A stretch of DNA of 64,000 bases, taken from Polyodon spathula (lineage: Eukaryota; Chordata; Actinopteri; Acipenseriformes; Polyodontidae). A model generated the notes under the pieces. That model made no database searches. It had not been told where the DNA came from and saw only the letters and a list, made by a program, of their open reading frames with translations. A program made the position numbers and the translations under genes. Positions 21,421-34,000 of the stretch are shown piece by piece. The stretch is from positions 26,053,975-26,117,974 of the forward strand of contig NC_054547.1 in the NCBI RefSeq assembly GCF_017654505.1. Direction: 5' to 3'. The stretch's first letter is position 1, and each line of letters begins with the position of its first letter.

Positions 21421-22594
21421 TGTAATGGCAGACAACAGATTTTTTTTTATTTATTTTTACCACATTGTAATACTTTGCGACTTAGCAATCGAATTAACAA
21501 TGTTGAATCTCCTTTCAATTGCCTTTCAGAACCACAGCCATACTGGTGTACGTTGCCTTTCTGTTAGGCGAGGTTAACTATAAACACCCAACCGGCTTGT
21601 GACAGTGAGTAAGCGTTGAGCAGTCTGTAGACTAAAATGAAAAAAAATCATTGCATGATGTTGCTTCTTTTAAAAATATGTAGTATGTACTAGGTACGTT
21701 TATTATCTGGGGTTTAAATGTTCAGTGTTTGTATTTTAATCAGTTCAGTGTTTTATCTGCGTTTATGTTTTTAAATAACAGTATTATTGAGTTGAGCAGG
21801 AAGCTGTGCCACCCTACTTAGACAGTGAAATCACTGCGCTGGAGCTGGAGTGTACACAACTGTGTTATCTTTACTTGCAATGCTTTATGTGTTTTTTCAC
21901 TATGACTAATTCGTTTGAGTGATTGCATTAGCCTACGCATGTACATCGCTAATTATTAGGCTAATAAAATTAAAAGCACGGTATTATTATTATTACAAAA
22001 ATGGAATTGCAGGATTAAAAAAAAAATATAATCATCCCTAACTCCTTGGATTGAGAAGTGTCTGGAATTTGATTCCCTACTCGAGACCTATTGAGTGTGT
22101 TCAAATCATATAGCGAGTGTCCATCAACAAGCTGTCTGGCAGCTGACTAACATGAACAGACCACTACACTAAACACTAATATGTAAGCATTTTGATAAAA
22201 GTCATTTTTAACTGCATGATATAAATATCACCTTTCTACTTTCATCAAATTTAGCTTTTGGAAATATTCACTTCAAAACAGTGTGCTTATTCTGGCTGGA
22301 TTTAATACTGCACAAGACACACACAGCATTTTAAATGTCCAGCTCAACTGTTAAACGAGAACATTACAAGTTAAACAAATAAAAACACACACACACACAC
22401 ACACACATATTCAATGTGTTAATCAATATTCGCTCAGTTCTACATGCTACCTGTTTTTTTTTTTTTTTTTAAATGCCTGTATTTGTACATTTTATATAGT
22501 TTTTATGCAAAATGCCGTCTGTTCCCTTTTAATCTTGAAATGTCAACCATTACGAGTGAGGAAATGATCTTCGTGTCACATGACCTGCACACAG
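21421..22594. other. No gene recognised; includes a (CA)n tract
   Basis: AT-rich DNA; possibly the decayed interior of the hAT element. A (CA)n tract lies at 22385-22407 and a T-run at 22453-22471. Confidence 0.35.
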
Positions 22595-22868
22595 GAGGAG
22601 GCTGTGTAGTCCAGTTGTAAAAGAAACTGCCTTGTAACCAGGAGGTCCCTAGTTCAAATCCCAGCTCAGCCACTGACTCATTGTGTGACCCTGAGCAAGT
22701 CACTTAACCTCCTTGTGCTCCATCTTTCAGGTGAGATGTTGTTGTAAGTAAATCTATAGCTGATGCATAGTTGATGCACTCTAGTCTCATATCTTGTAAA
22801 GTGCTTTGTAATGGTGGTCCACTATGAAAGGCACTATATAGAGATTGTTACTATATTATTATTATTAG
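22595..22868 (+). mobile_element. tRNA-derived core-type SINE with L2-like tail
   Basis: The tRNA-like head has box B GTTCAAATCCC at 22652-22662. Next is CCTGAGCAAGTCACTTAACC, a sequence characteristic of MIR/core-type SINEs. The 3' end, TTGTAAAGTGCTTTGTAATG then CCACTATGAAAGGCACTATA, resembles L2/CR1-related LINE tails, and it ends in a TTA repeat. Such SINEs rely on a partner LINE for retrotransposition. Confidence 0.8.
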
Positions 22869-23279
22869 TATAGCTTTAAAAAGCTGCCTGATAGGCCGGT
22901 GTGACCACGTGTCTGTTGCATTCTGGAACAAGACGCTACATCACACAGCAACCTTCACCATTTGATTCCTCACTCAAACCTGAGCAGAAGTATTTTCACT
23001 TGCTCTGTTTTTATGAGAATCTCTTTCTCCTCTGAGACTGTATTTGATATAAAAGTACCTCGCTATTCCTTCTCTGAAGCCAGCTTGCCCCTTCCTTTGG
23101 ATGCAACGGTAGTTTCTCTTTTAGTCTAAATCTCATGGCTGTGTGGTTTTGGCAGCTGAGAAGTGGCAGCTGCTGTTTCCAGCCTCGTCCATTTTGGATT
23201 TTGTCCTCCACAAATTGTTTTGTGTCTCGGTTTCTGGTCCGCATTCACACGTTGTGCCAAACGAGTTGTGTTTTTGTTT
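22869..23279. other. No gene recognised
   Basis: Leads into the second DIRS relic; parts may be its unrecognised upstream coding region. Confidence 0.35.
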
Positions 23280-24490
23280 TTGGGTCTTTCTAAGCAGGAT
23301 GGCAGACTCCGTCCCATTTTAGATCTCAGAGGCCTGAAAATATTCTTAAAGGAGAGCAAATTCAAGATGCTAACTACCCAAAACATTCTGCAGTCTGTCC
23401 AGCTGGGTGTCTGGTTTGTGACCGTGGACCTCCGGGACGTATTATGTTTGTGACCGTGGACCTCCGGGACGTATTATGTCTCGATACAACCTGGCACCCG
23501 TTTGGGGCAGCGTGTACAATTTCTGTGTTCTGCCATTCGGCCTCCTGGTTACAAGCCCATTTCTTTAACCACTGGACTACACAGCCTCCTATGAGCTCAA
23601 TGCCCAAGTAGTTCACCCAGCCCGAAACAGATCCCGCCAGCTGACGGTGTCTCAGTCTTGGAATGGCAGCGGGACCCGTGGGGTCTGCCTGGCAGGTGGC
23701 AGTCTGCCCACATCAATGCGCTGGAACTGAGGGCAGTGCACCTGGCCCTGCACCATTTTCAATCAGTGCTGCAGGGCAGACATGTAGTAGTGCGCACGGA
23801 CAATACCAGTGTCGTGGCATATGTCAATCACCAGGGAGGGGCTACGGTCCTGGGGGTTGCACCAAGCGGCATTCCAGTTGCTCACCTGGGCACAACTGCT
23901 TTTTCTATCCCTAAGGGCAATCCTTCTGCTGGGGGTTTTGATCCAGGCAGCAGACCTGCTGTCGAGGGGTGCTCCTCGGCATGTCAAGTGGCGCCTGCAT
24001 CCCCAGGTGGTAGCCGTGATTTGGCACAGGTTTGGAGCCATGATTTGACACATTGCCCACTGTAGTTCTTGAGTCAGAGAGGCGGGGGCTCTCTGGGAAT
24101 CAATGCACTAGCCCACAGCTGACCTCAGGGCTTGCTGTATGCCTTCCCCCCCTCTAGCGCTGATTCTGTTCTTCTTGGAGAAGGTACGGAATGAGGGCAT
24201 GAGGGTGCTCCTGGTTGCGCCACACTGGCCCAGGAGAATATTGTTTGCCACTCTAAGCCAGCTCATTTAGGGACAGCCGTGGCGGATCCCGCTACGCAGG
24301 GACCTTCTCATTCAGGCACAGGGCCATCTGTGTCACCTGGACCCCGGTTCAGTCCAGCTGTGGGTCTGGCCCCTGAACGGGAGCGCCCTCGGACTCTCAG
24401 ACTCCTTTATAGACACACTACAGAAGGCTAGAGCCTCTTCAAAGAGGTCTTAGCATTCTTAGAAATGAAGGATTTTCCAGGAGTGGTGCT
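23280..24490 (+). pseudogene. Second DIRS-type retrotransposon relic: RT, RNase H, start of YR
   Basis: Reading plus: QDGRLRPILDLRGLKIFLKE, NILQSVQLGVWFVTVDLRDV (RT motif A), then a 32-bp tandem duplication (23414-23445, 23446-23477) that shifts the frame. A tRNA-SINE head fragment sits at 23539-23593. After it comes RNase H: LEWQRDPWGLPGRWQSAHIN, ALELRAVHLALHHFQSVL and VVVRTDNTSVVAYVNHQGG. Near 24200-24350 are LLVAPHWPRRILFA and WRIPLRRDLLIQAQGHLCHL. The recombinase opening (DTLQKARASSKR...FQEWC) ends near 24490. The RT middle and most of the recombinase are lost. Confidence 0.8.
23539..23593 (-). mobile_element. tRNA-SINE head fragment inside the DIRS relic
   Basis: The reverse complement has GAGGCTGTGTAGTCCAGTGG, TTAAAGAAATGGGCTTGTAA, CCAGGAGG, matching the head of the SINE at 22595. 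Only the head is present, with no tail, so it is a truncated insertion or part of a rearrangement. Confidence 0.7.
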
Positions 24491-25112
24491 ACAGTGACTA
24501 CAGTTGTAACATAATTGTGTTAACCCCATGCTGCCGACGCTCTCTAATTTCATTGAAAACTCAATGATGAGAAAAAACTGTCATTTCTCAGCCATCCAAT
24601 CAGCTATCTTGTTTTTTTTTTTTTTTCATCGGGTCATAGCCACGAGGACGGCGAATGTCCCTGTGTAATTGGTTTAGGGTTGGAGGGGGTGGGACATTCA
24701 TTTTTTTAACCTCAAACTTTAGTTTCTGTCTGCCGTCTGTATCTCCCGTTCCACATGCTCAAAATTTCTGGTCTACAACTCAACTGAAAGACCTGGGACT
24801 AACTAGTAACTTTTAAACTTCAAGGAACTGTTGAGTATAATTCCAGTGACATTTTCCTTTTATGGAACTAAATGAATTAATTGTAACACATTAATGTAGA
24901 ACTGAACTGTTAATTATTTAGTTTGCACACTTTGCGTGTGAAATAACTTTTAGTGTAACTTGATGAAGTAACTATAAGTAATCTACCTTATATTGTTGTA
25001 TGAAGAATTTCTTTAAAAATAAACTTGCCATATACTTAATCCGTATACCATTAATAAGCTTAATGTATTCTAAGATTGTCTGTATCATCTCAGATGAGTC
25101 TGTGTGCGTGGA
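24491..25112. other. No gene recognised
   Basis: May include the 3' non-coding region of the DIRS relic (a GGACGGCGAATGTCCC segment near 24646 is compact and GC-rich). Nothing further identified. Confidence 0.35.
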
Positions 25113-25577
25113 TGTGGCATGCGTGCATGTGAGCAAGCTACTCTGTCACAATCTGCTTGCATATTTGTGTGTTATAAGTTGTTGTATGTTAATGTTGGTG
25201 TATTGTAGTTGGTACACAGGATATAATATGTGTTATGAACACGAGTGATTTAAAATCGTAAGGTAAAACGTAATAATATGTGAGCACGGGAAATTGCACT
25301 TGATTAATTCACATGCAGTTGTAATGAGACTCCAATTTAGTATTCGTATTTAGTATTCGTCCCTGTGTGTCAGTATTTCGTTTAGTGAGTTTTGTTTGTC
25401 TGTTTTATTTTGGCTACCAGTGCCGTGTCTTATGTTTTGTTTGTCTTTCAAACCTTTTATTTTCTGTCTGTTTAATTATTAAACTGTGCATCAGCACCTT
25501 GACCATTTCAAAACCTGCGTTCTGTGCTGGTTCTTGCTTCTGGTCTGACGTCACCCACTACAGCCTTCTTTTTGACA
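25113..25577 (+). mobile_element. Solo LTR, family A
   Basis: Begins TGTGGCATG and ends CTTTTTGACA. It is collinear with the reverse complement of the 602-bp LTR at 61650-62251: TTAATGTTGGTGTAT, GTACACAGGATATA, AATAATATGTGAGCACGGG, then the TCTGACGTCACCCAC 3' end. It lacks about 140 bp from the middle. Flanking 5-mers do not match, because another LTR abuts its right end. Confidence 0.75.
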
Positions 25578-26043
25578 GGTACAAATATCGTTTATAGTGA
25601 TACAAGTGAAGTGCTGTTCTGGGTTTGTGCTGGCCTCTGGCGATGGCTCCAAAACGTGTTAGCTGTCTAGTGAATACAAGCAAACAAATAGACAGAACAA
25701 AACAAATACTCATGATTATTCCCAAAAACACAGGTCGGTTCACTTATTAATAACTAAAAATGAAGGAACAGATAACATCGCTTCGACCCCTATTTATACC
25801 GTCACTCATGACCCCTTGGTAAACAATTGCAGCCACTCCTCCAATCCTTGGCTGCCATATCATTTCCCTTCTGGGTCAATGAGTTAGTGTACCGAAGCTC
25901 AGTCTCTTTTCCAGGTGACCAACCACCTTTTAACCCTCGGAACGAAGTGTCAGACTAACTAGTCCGGAGTAATCGGTTCCCGTTAGCGCCCTCTCAGGTC
26001 AGGAGGGAGATTTACCACAAAGTATCACTGTCTTTCTGTCTCA
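25578..26043 (-). mobile_element. LTR family B copy, minus strand, internally deleted
   Basis: The reverse complement runs GACAGTGATACTTTGTGGTA, AATCTCCCTCCTGACCTG, TTTACCAAGGGGTCATGAG, TATAAATAGGGG, then the GTTTTGTGCTGGCC block. It is collinear with the solo LTR at 53050-53804 but about 290 bp shorter. It abuts LTR A at 25577/25578 with no spacer. Confidence 0.75.
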
Positions 26044-26582
26044 ATTACCGATAAAGATTTTTATTTATTATTCTTTTTTAAACTGTACACTTTTTTAACA
26101 AGGTAGGTCTGTAGGATTTGGATCATTTGTGTATAACTGCTATTACCTTTCATTAAAACTCCCCGTCAGTCTCAATACTTTTCCCCCCATCAGTTGCTCT
26201 CAAGTCTGACACTTATATTGACTCCTTTGAGAATACTGGAATAATTGTTTCAATCTCTAATAGGTGTTCCTGCAGGATCATGTAAATGTCTCATTCCCAA
26301 ATGATTATACTATTTTCAGGTTCGATTTCACACATAAATGATTTCCTTCTGTTTAAAAGAACACCAGTAGATTATTATTTTAGATTTTGAGAAAAGAGAA
26401 TCTATTAAAAAAGGGGTAGGTCATAGCTCATATATGCATAGATTCACCACAGAAAGTATGTATTTCCCAAGAGCTTATAAAACTACTTTCACAGGCTTGT
26501 TTTTGACAGTCAACAAGGTTTGAAATATGAGGTTCACTTCAATAATAATAATAAAAAAAACAATCAGGATAACCTACAGTAC
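26044..26582. other. No gene recognised
   Basis: AT-rich DNA. Confidence 0.4.
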
Positions 26583-26900
26583 ATGGCTACTTTATTGTGA
26601 CCTCTTCCTAATATCAGTTTTCTCAGGTGTTGGAAGCTGTCTCAAGGGATAATAATCCATTCAGTCATGAATATTTCATGCAATTGGTACAGCGAGCTGA
26701 GCAGAGGATTGTAATGATCAATGCATCATTCATCTTGGTTTGATATCTGGGGATTGTGGTTAAGATGCCTGAAACTTTTTGCACACAATTCTGGTACAGT
26801 GCATTATCATCTTGAAAGTGGCCATTATCATCAGGGTACAAGTGCATTCATATGACCTTTTCAGAGTAATGAAAGTACTTGGGGTATACCAGGAGAACAT
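26583..26900 (-). pseudogene. Very old Tc1-like relic (minus strand)
   Basis: The minus strand contains 'GHFQDDNALYQNCVQ', reminiscent of the catalytic QQDNAPCH block of Tc1-like transposases. The nucleotide order (GGCTACTTTATT, CTTCCTAATATCAG, TGTTGGAAGCTGTCTCA, a degraded CTGGGGATTGTGG, CATTATCATCTTGAAAGTGG) follows a known Tc1-like arrangement. Many substitutions and deletions; no usable frame remains. Confidence 0.5.
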
Positions 26901-29357
26901 GCACAGTTGCAGTCTTAATATGTGTTTTATAGAAAATAGCACTGGTGATAAGGAGTTATGTGATGTACAGCAAAGGGATATAATTATTTATTTAGTAAGA
27001 TGCTGTTAATATATCTATTGTGAGCAAGGTAAAATTATATGTTATTGAGGCCCTAGCAATGCCCTGGTCAAATTCAATCAATCTACTTGATGATAATCAG
27101 ATGCCTTGCCAATTAAAATTATGCAGGTTTTTTATTGCCTTTAGGACATTACTATTGAAGTAAATTAACTATACTGGATTTTGCAAGTAACTATAGAAAC
27201 TTAGAAACAGAAATTACTAGAAAATTTGGGTACAATTAAGGATGTATGTAAAAGAGTATGTAAAAATGCATGTTTAACTCATTTAATATCAAACATCGCC
27301 AAGTTAAAAATACAATTATGATTTATCTCATCAATGACATGGTCAATATCATAGTATGGGTTGTTTATAACCAAGAACCAACATACTTAGAGCTATCAGT
27401 ATAAGATATATCAACAGTATGTACAGAATAGTATAGAATAAGAAATGGTAATTAATTGGAAAAAAATGCAGTTATAAATGCATTGGTAACACATGTTATC
27501 TAAATGAATATATAGTTTTGCTCAGGTACTGAATAGGTATTAAAAGTCATTAACAACATAGTAGGTTTTAACAGCGATCCAGCATGTTGTCTGGGTAATG
27601 GCGGCAGATACTGGAATACATGATTCAAGTTCACGTGTTACTCTTTCATTATATATTTTATTATGATGCAGTACAGTGGACTTGTAATATAGCTGACACA
27701 GAATTATTCTATTTATCATTCTTTATCATTATACGTACTATTATGTAACTGACAACCAGCTTGAGCATTAGCTTTATTTACTAACACTTCATACTTCATT
27801 TACTTGTCACGCTGTACGGAGACATTTTCAAGTGGTTTTATTTCAAGTTAAGGGAATCTGTTTAAAACTTTAATCATGTAACCCAACGTTGAAGTAAAAT
27901 TAAGTGCAAGACTACTACATAAAGTGTTCATAATGATGTACTTCTTGTCTAATTAAATTGGGCACTTAAAAGCTGACCTGCTGTAATGTTTCGATCTTCT
28001 GCCACCAACTTTCTTTTCATTTCATTTTTCAATTAGTTTCAGACCACTTATCCTGTTTTATGTAAATAATGCTAAATGACGAAGTTCTGAATTACTGGCA
28101 CTTTTCGGATATTGAAAATACCTTATAGGGTTATTACAGCAGATTTTATAAAAGACACTATGCAAAAGCTTTGCAACATTTGTTTTTTTTTTTAATATAC
28201 ATGTTATCATTGGCTAAAGTGGATGTTAAGTTTATGTCATTGAACGTAATGGTATTTACAAATGTTGCCATGTATCTAGTTCTTTTGTATAGAACTTAAT
28301 TTTATAATATTAAAAATATTATATTTAGCAAGGCTATTCATTGTTTTTTAATTCAGAAGAGAAACGTCATTAATGAGCAACGAGAACTGAGAGACTATTA
28401 ATCAAAACAAGACTCAGGTCTCAAATCTCATGTTAATTTTACCATGAAATCATATTTTTATTCACTCAGCTATTTGAATAGATGAGGCGGATACAAGCAA
28501 ACATGTTTCCGTCTAAACGGACCATCAGACATTAATTATCAAACAGTACAATAGCCTAAATAAGCAATTTGGTTGGAGAGGACACAACATTTATTTACAA
28601 ACCAAAACTATCTCCATTATATTAAATAATACACACAGGAATATGTACAACACAGTAGGCATCAACACTAAAGCTACATCCTGCTCTGTAGGGCCAGAAG
28701 GAGAGTTCCTCCCAGGGGCCATTAATGCACCTTCTAGAGATCTCAATTATATAAAATCTTAAGAAAAGCCAAGGTGGCATTGCTTGGGTTGAACAGTGTT
28801 GCACAAAGGGGAAGACTGGGTTACTGCTTTTGATTAAATCTTACATATTCATCCAGGATACCATGTATTATGTTTAAATTATTTTGAAAGACCTAAGGAA
28901 ATAGCCCTGCTAAACATATAGTTTATAACATCAGTTTACCCCCTTTGCAGCTGTTTATCTCCTTTGTGGGGTCAAGGGTCCAGTCACCTGGCCTTGATTA
29001 ACTTTTGTGTCAGAAGTCTTCTTCCAACTTCGACTTATGTCAACAATGATACCCCCATGACTATGCTTTATGAATGGAAAATCATGACACTTTGAAGAGA
29101 AACAACCGATTATAAACACATATAAATAGGGACGTGTTTACAAATAGAGTTCTCGTTCACCCATCAGTGATTTCCATTCACGCTGGTATTTACCCACAGG
29201 CTGGGAAAATAATACATGCTTGCTAATCTTGTTTGCCCAGCAACTGAAAATGAGTCTGGGCTATTGCAAAGTCTCTGCTGATAAGCACATCTTTACCTCA
29301 CTATTGCAGAGATGTCATAATGGATGGACAGATGTACTCTTTTATAATGCAGCACAT

Positions 29358-29360
<3 letters not shown>
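26901..29360. other. No gene recognised
   Basis: About 2.4 kb of AT-rich, low-repeat DNA. No long frame or repeat terminus seen on either strand. Confidence 0.5.

Positions 29361-29432
<72 letters not shown>
29361..29432 (+). repeat. (TATC)n microsatellite
   Basis: About 18 units. It ends where the Tx1-type LINE appears to begin. Confidence 0.95.
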
Positions 29433-29433
<1 letters not shown>

Positions 29434-29522
29434 GTTGTTCCTGTCTGTCGCTGTGCGTGCTGGGAGTGCGTGAGAAAGGGGAGTGAGTGGATTTGTAAGT
29501 AAGGGGTTTTTGCTCCCAATCT

Positions 29523-29525
29523 TTT

Positions 29526-29580
<55 letters not shown>
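29523..29580 (+). repeat. (TTTC)n microsatellite
   Basis: About 14 units ending immediately before the candidate ORF1 ATG at 29581. Confidence 0.95.
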
Positions 29581-31005
29581 ATGGTTAGTTTGTTTGACTA
29601 TTACAGCGGATCAAAACATTTTTTGTTAAATAGAGATAGCCTTATGGCCACGGGAGATGGAGTCCCGAGAGGGCACTGCTCTGGTTTTGACAATATTACA
29701 CGCAGACACGGTATTAAAATCATAGTTGATGCTATTGTTGAGAAATGTGTAACTGAGCTTGAAAAAGTAGTAGGGTGTAAAAATATAAAATTGGCTTCTC
29801 GCATGAATAAGACAGTGGTTGTGTTTCTGAACAGTGAAGATTTAGTTCAGACTGCTGTTCAGGAGGGTTTAGTAATTTATGATGTTTTGGTCTTTGTTTT
29901 GCCTCTCGCTGTCCCGGCAAAAAAAGTTACTATTTAAAATGTCCTGCCGTTTATAAAGATTGAGGTACTAATCAGAGACCTGAGCTGCCATGGTCAAATA
30001 ATGTGGGAGATTACCATGAATCCACTGGGCTGTAAAGTAGAAGAATTAAAACATGTAGTCTCATTTAGCAAACAGCTGTAGATGTTACTAAATGACATCC
30101 ATACTGAATTAAATATCGCTTTCAGGTTTTGGGTAGATGGCAGTGACTATGTAGTCTTTGCCACCTCTGAGTTATGCATTGTTTTTCGTGTAATCGGGTA
30201 GGGCATTTAGCAAAAAATTATAAACGATCTGGGGAAAAGCATGCAGAGGGTAACACTGAAGAGAATGAACATGAAGCAGACAAAAGTACCGCTGAGCTGG
30301 GAAGCCAGAAAGCTGGACCTTTGAATGCTAACATAACAGTGGTGATTAATGAGGCAGAGGTTGAGGAAAGGGAGTGTTGGCTCTGAACAGGTAGTTAAAG
30401 AAAATGTTGGGGAGAGGGGTGAGGGAGATGTCAACACTCAGGTCAGGGAGCAGGGGGAGACAGTGATGGTGGTTTCAGGAGAGGGGGTTACTGAAGTAGA
30501 AGTAGGACTGATAGACAATACAAAGTTTAAAATACCTAAGAGAAAGAGATCAAGAAAAACAACACCTATTGATTGTTCAGAGAAACAAAGTATGACCTCA
30601 GATAAAAGAACTGAGTGTTCTGAGAGTGCAGAGGGAGGTGTGTCAGAAATCCAGTTCTAGTAAAGGTGCAGAACCTCAGATTCAGGTGAGCACAGTCGTG
30701 AGTGAAACTAGCGACAGCGATGTGGCGGGCACTCGTGACATAGACTGTGAGCTCTCTGTTAGCCAGCAGGTTAAAGGAGGGTATAGCGCTCAGAGCATAC
30801 AGGACTTTTTAGAAATTATAAAAGGAAAAAGAGGGATTAGTGTGGTAGAACACTTAACTGATTTGGAGCTGTTTTTAAGTTCTGCTCAGCAGGTGATGTG
30901 GAATGCTATAACACTGGGGCTTGAAATGAAAGAAAAAGATAGGTTGAAGAATCTTATTAGTAAAGTTAGAGGTTCATTGAAAAAAGTAATAATGGTTAAA
31001 TTAGT
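29581..31005 (+). pseudogene. Tx1-type LINE ORF1 pseudogene
   Basis: The ORF1 protein binds the element's RNA in related LINEs. First block (29581-29937): HGIKIIVDAIVEKCVTELEK, NIKLASRMNKTVVVFLNSED, then PLAVPAKKVTI. After a frameshift, 'SFSKQ', 'NIAFRFW' and CFSCNRVGHLAKNY (30177-30218) follow. This last is a CCHC knuckle with the final Cys replaced by Tyr. A charged linker follows, with an RKRSRK stretch near 30540-30560. The end block, YSAQSIQDFLEIIKGKRGIS and LFLSSAQQVMWNAI, matches Tx1 ORF1 C-termini. At least three frame breaks. Confidence 0.75.
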
Positions 31006-31084
31006 GAAGACTTATTTTTATTTTCCTGATTTTCTGTTTTTTCTTTTCTGTGCAATTTCCTGTCTGTCGTTCTCTAATTTAGCC

Positions 31085-34000
31085 ATGCAGAACATTAAGC
31101 TGGGTACTTTAAATGTCAATGGCGGGAGAGATACAGTAAAAAGGGCAGCTGTTTTTGAATATTTATTGCAGAAGAAAGTGGGTATTGCTTTTCTTCAGGA
31201 GACACACACTGATATAAATAATCAAGCAAACTGGTTTAATTAATGGAAGGAGGAGGTCATCTTAAGTCATGGAACTAATTTCAGAGCAGGAGTTGCAATA
31301 TTATTTGCACCAGATTTTAAACCTGATTTGTTTTCTACTGCTGAAGTGGTACAGGGACGACTGTTTCAGGTAAAAGTGTGTGTAAAAAACAAAACTTTTA
31401 TATTTATTAATGTGTATGCTCCCAATGATGGATAAGAGAGAGTGGATTTTTTTTAAGACTCTGAGTAGTGTCTTGTCGCAGTGTCAGCCAGAAGAGGTTT
31501 TTTTTATTAGCAGGGGATTTTAATTGCACTATTCACTATCAGTCTGATAGGAATGGCACAGTGCCCCACCTGCACTCAGTCAAGGAACTGATTTCAGTTT
31601 TAACTGCTAATGATCTTGTGGATAGCTGAAGGTCAACACATAATATTATCAGGCAATACACATGGGTTAAAGAGAGTTCTGGGAGTATTTCGTTAGCCAG
31701 GCTTTTTAATCACTGTTTAAATTTATTTATTAAATCAGAGATTATTCCAAACAGATTTTCAGACCATAATATGGTTCTTTTAGAAATGGTTATTCCACAA
31801 GTGAAGGTTCATTCTTCTTATTGACATTTTAATAACAAGTTGCTGCAGGATGCTCACTTTTTAAAGTGTTTTAGATTCTTTTGGAAAAGGTGGAAAGGAC
31901 AGAAAATGGCTTTTTCTTCAATGAGAAAGTGGTGGGATGTGGCCAAAGTTCAGATAAAAATGTTGTGTCAGCAGTACACTAAAAACATCACACAGAGCAC
32001 TAGTGTAGCAACAAAAGAGCTGGAAGCAGATATCACTGATCTACATAGAGCTCTGGAGTCTGGCTACAGCAATAGGTTGTGTGAGGACCTGAAAACACAG
32101 AAAAAAAGATAAAGATTATCTTATCTTTTGGACACTCAGGTTCAGGGGGCACTGGTTAGGTCAAGATTTCAGAATCTTGCCCAGATGGATGTATCAACGA
32201 AATTATTTTTTGCACTTGAAAAGAAAACTGCACAAGGAAAACTGATGCACTGTCTGCAGACAGCAAAGGGTAAACTGTTATATTAGTCTGGGGAGATCCA
32301 GAGGTGCGCTGTGGATTTCTTTTCGGAATTGTTCACGGAGGAGGTGGTGGATGAGTCGGAGGAGGCACAGCAGTTCCTCGAGGAGCTGCCTCAGGTTCGA
32401 GAAGAGGAAAAGGAGAAGCTTGAGGGAGAGCTGACATTGCACGAACTGTCTGAGGCTCTGGCTGGGCTGAATACTGGAAAGGCTCCAGGCATCAATAGCT
32501 TGACCATTGAATTTTATAAAACTGTTTGGCCACAGATTGGAGGAGATCTGTTTGACGTGTTCACGGAACGCATAAAGGAAAATGAACTTCCTCTGAGTTG
32601 CCGTCAAGCAGTGTTGACATTACTGCCAAAAAAAGGAGACCTGTGCAACATTAAGAACTGGCGACCTATCAGTCTCCTTTGTTCACAGTATAAGATTCTA
32701 TCTAAGGCATTGTCAATTTGGTTGTGTTCGGTAATGAATTCTATTGTACAGCCTGAGCAAACGTACTGTGTGTCAAACAGGTCAACTTTTGATAAAAAAA
32801 AATTTTAGTTAGAGATCTTTTAGAAGCTTCCAGGGTCTTTAGGTTTAATGCAGGGCTTATTTACATAGATCAGGAAAAAGCATTTGATAGAGTAGACCAT
32901 AAATATTTATTTACAGTAGTTAAGGCGTTTGGCTTTGGTTCCAGCTTTCAGGGACACATTCAGTTGCTCTATAGTAATGTTTTTAGTGTATTAAAACGGA
33001 ATGGTGTGCTTAGCTCTCCTTTTCCAGTGCAGAGGGGTATCTGTCAGGCCTCCCCATCTGGAATGTTATACTCACTCTCTACTGAATCCTTTGTGAATAA
33101 ATTATGCACTTTATTAACTGGTTTGTCTATTCCAGGAACCTGTAAATGTGGTGGCTGATGCAGACGATATCACAGTGATTGTGATTAACATTAAAAGGAT
33201 ATGCAAGCATTAAAAGATTGCCAACATGTGTTTGAAAGGGTTTCCTCATCAAAAGTAAACTGGGCTAAAAGTAATGCTTATTTAATGGGAGACTGGGAGG
33301 GAAGTAGGCCAACAGACTTGCCAGTAGACCTGCAGTGAAATCGGCGAATTTTTAAATATCTGGGCGTGTTTTTAGGAGGAGAGGGGTGGCAAAGGAAAAC
33401 TGGAGTGGGGTTATTGAACAGGTCAAAGGAAGGCTGCAAAGCTGGAGTTGGCTTATTACAAAACTGTCCTTTAGGGGTAGGGTTTTGGTTAACAACAACT
33501 TGGTCACTTCAGTGTAGTGGCACAAGTTCAGGTGTTTAGACCCCCAACCGTCGCTGGTAAAGGAGATCCAAAGACTTTTAGAACAGTTTTTCTGAGACGG
33601 TATTCACTGGGTTAAACAGTGTGCTGTACCTGCCTGTAGAGGAGGGTGGGCAGGGCTTGGTGGATGTGTGTAGCAGGGTTGCAGCCTTTAGACTCCAGTC
33701 TCTGCAGAGGCTGCTGTTTGCCCCTGAGTCTCTTGGAGAGCACTGGCATTTAGTTTCCTTCACAAAGTGGGGAATCTGAACTTTGATAGACAATTGTTTT
33801 TAATAAATATAAAAGAGTTCAACCTGTCTGTTCTACCTGGGTTTTATAAGAAGATGCTGATTGCATGGAGGTTGTTTAGGGTTCAGCAAGATATGAGCAA
33901 AGTGGAACTGTATTGGTTACTGGAGTAACCATTGGTTTATAATCAGGCTCTAACCTGTCCAATTTTAGAATCTCATAGTTTTAAAAGTAAATGAAAAGGT

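Noticed and set aside
29220..29502. Frames translating the (TATC)n tract
   Set aside because: Open only because the microsatellite has no stop in that phase.
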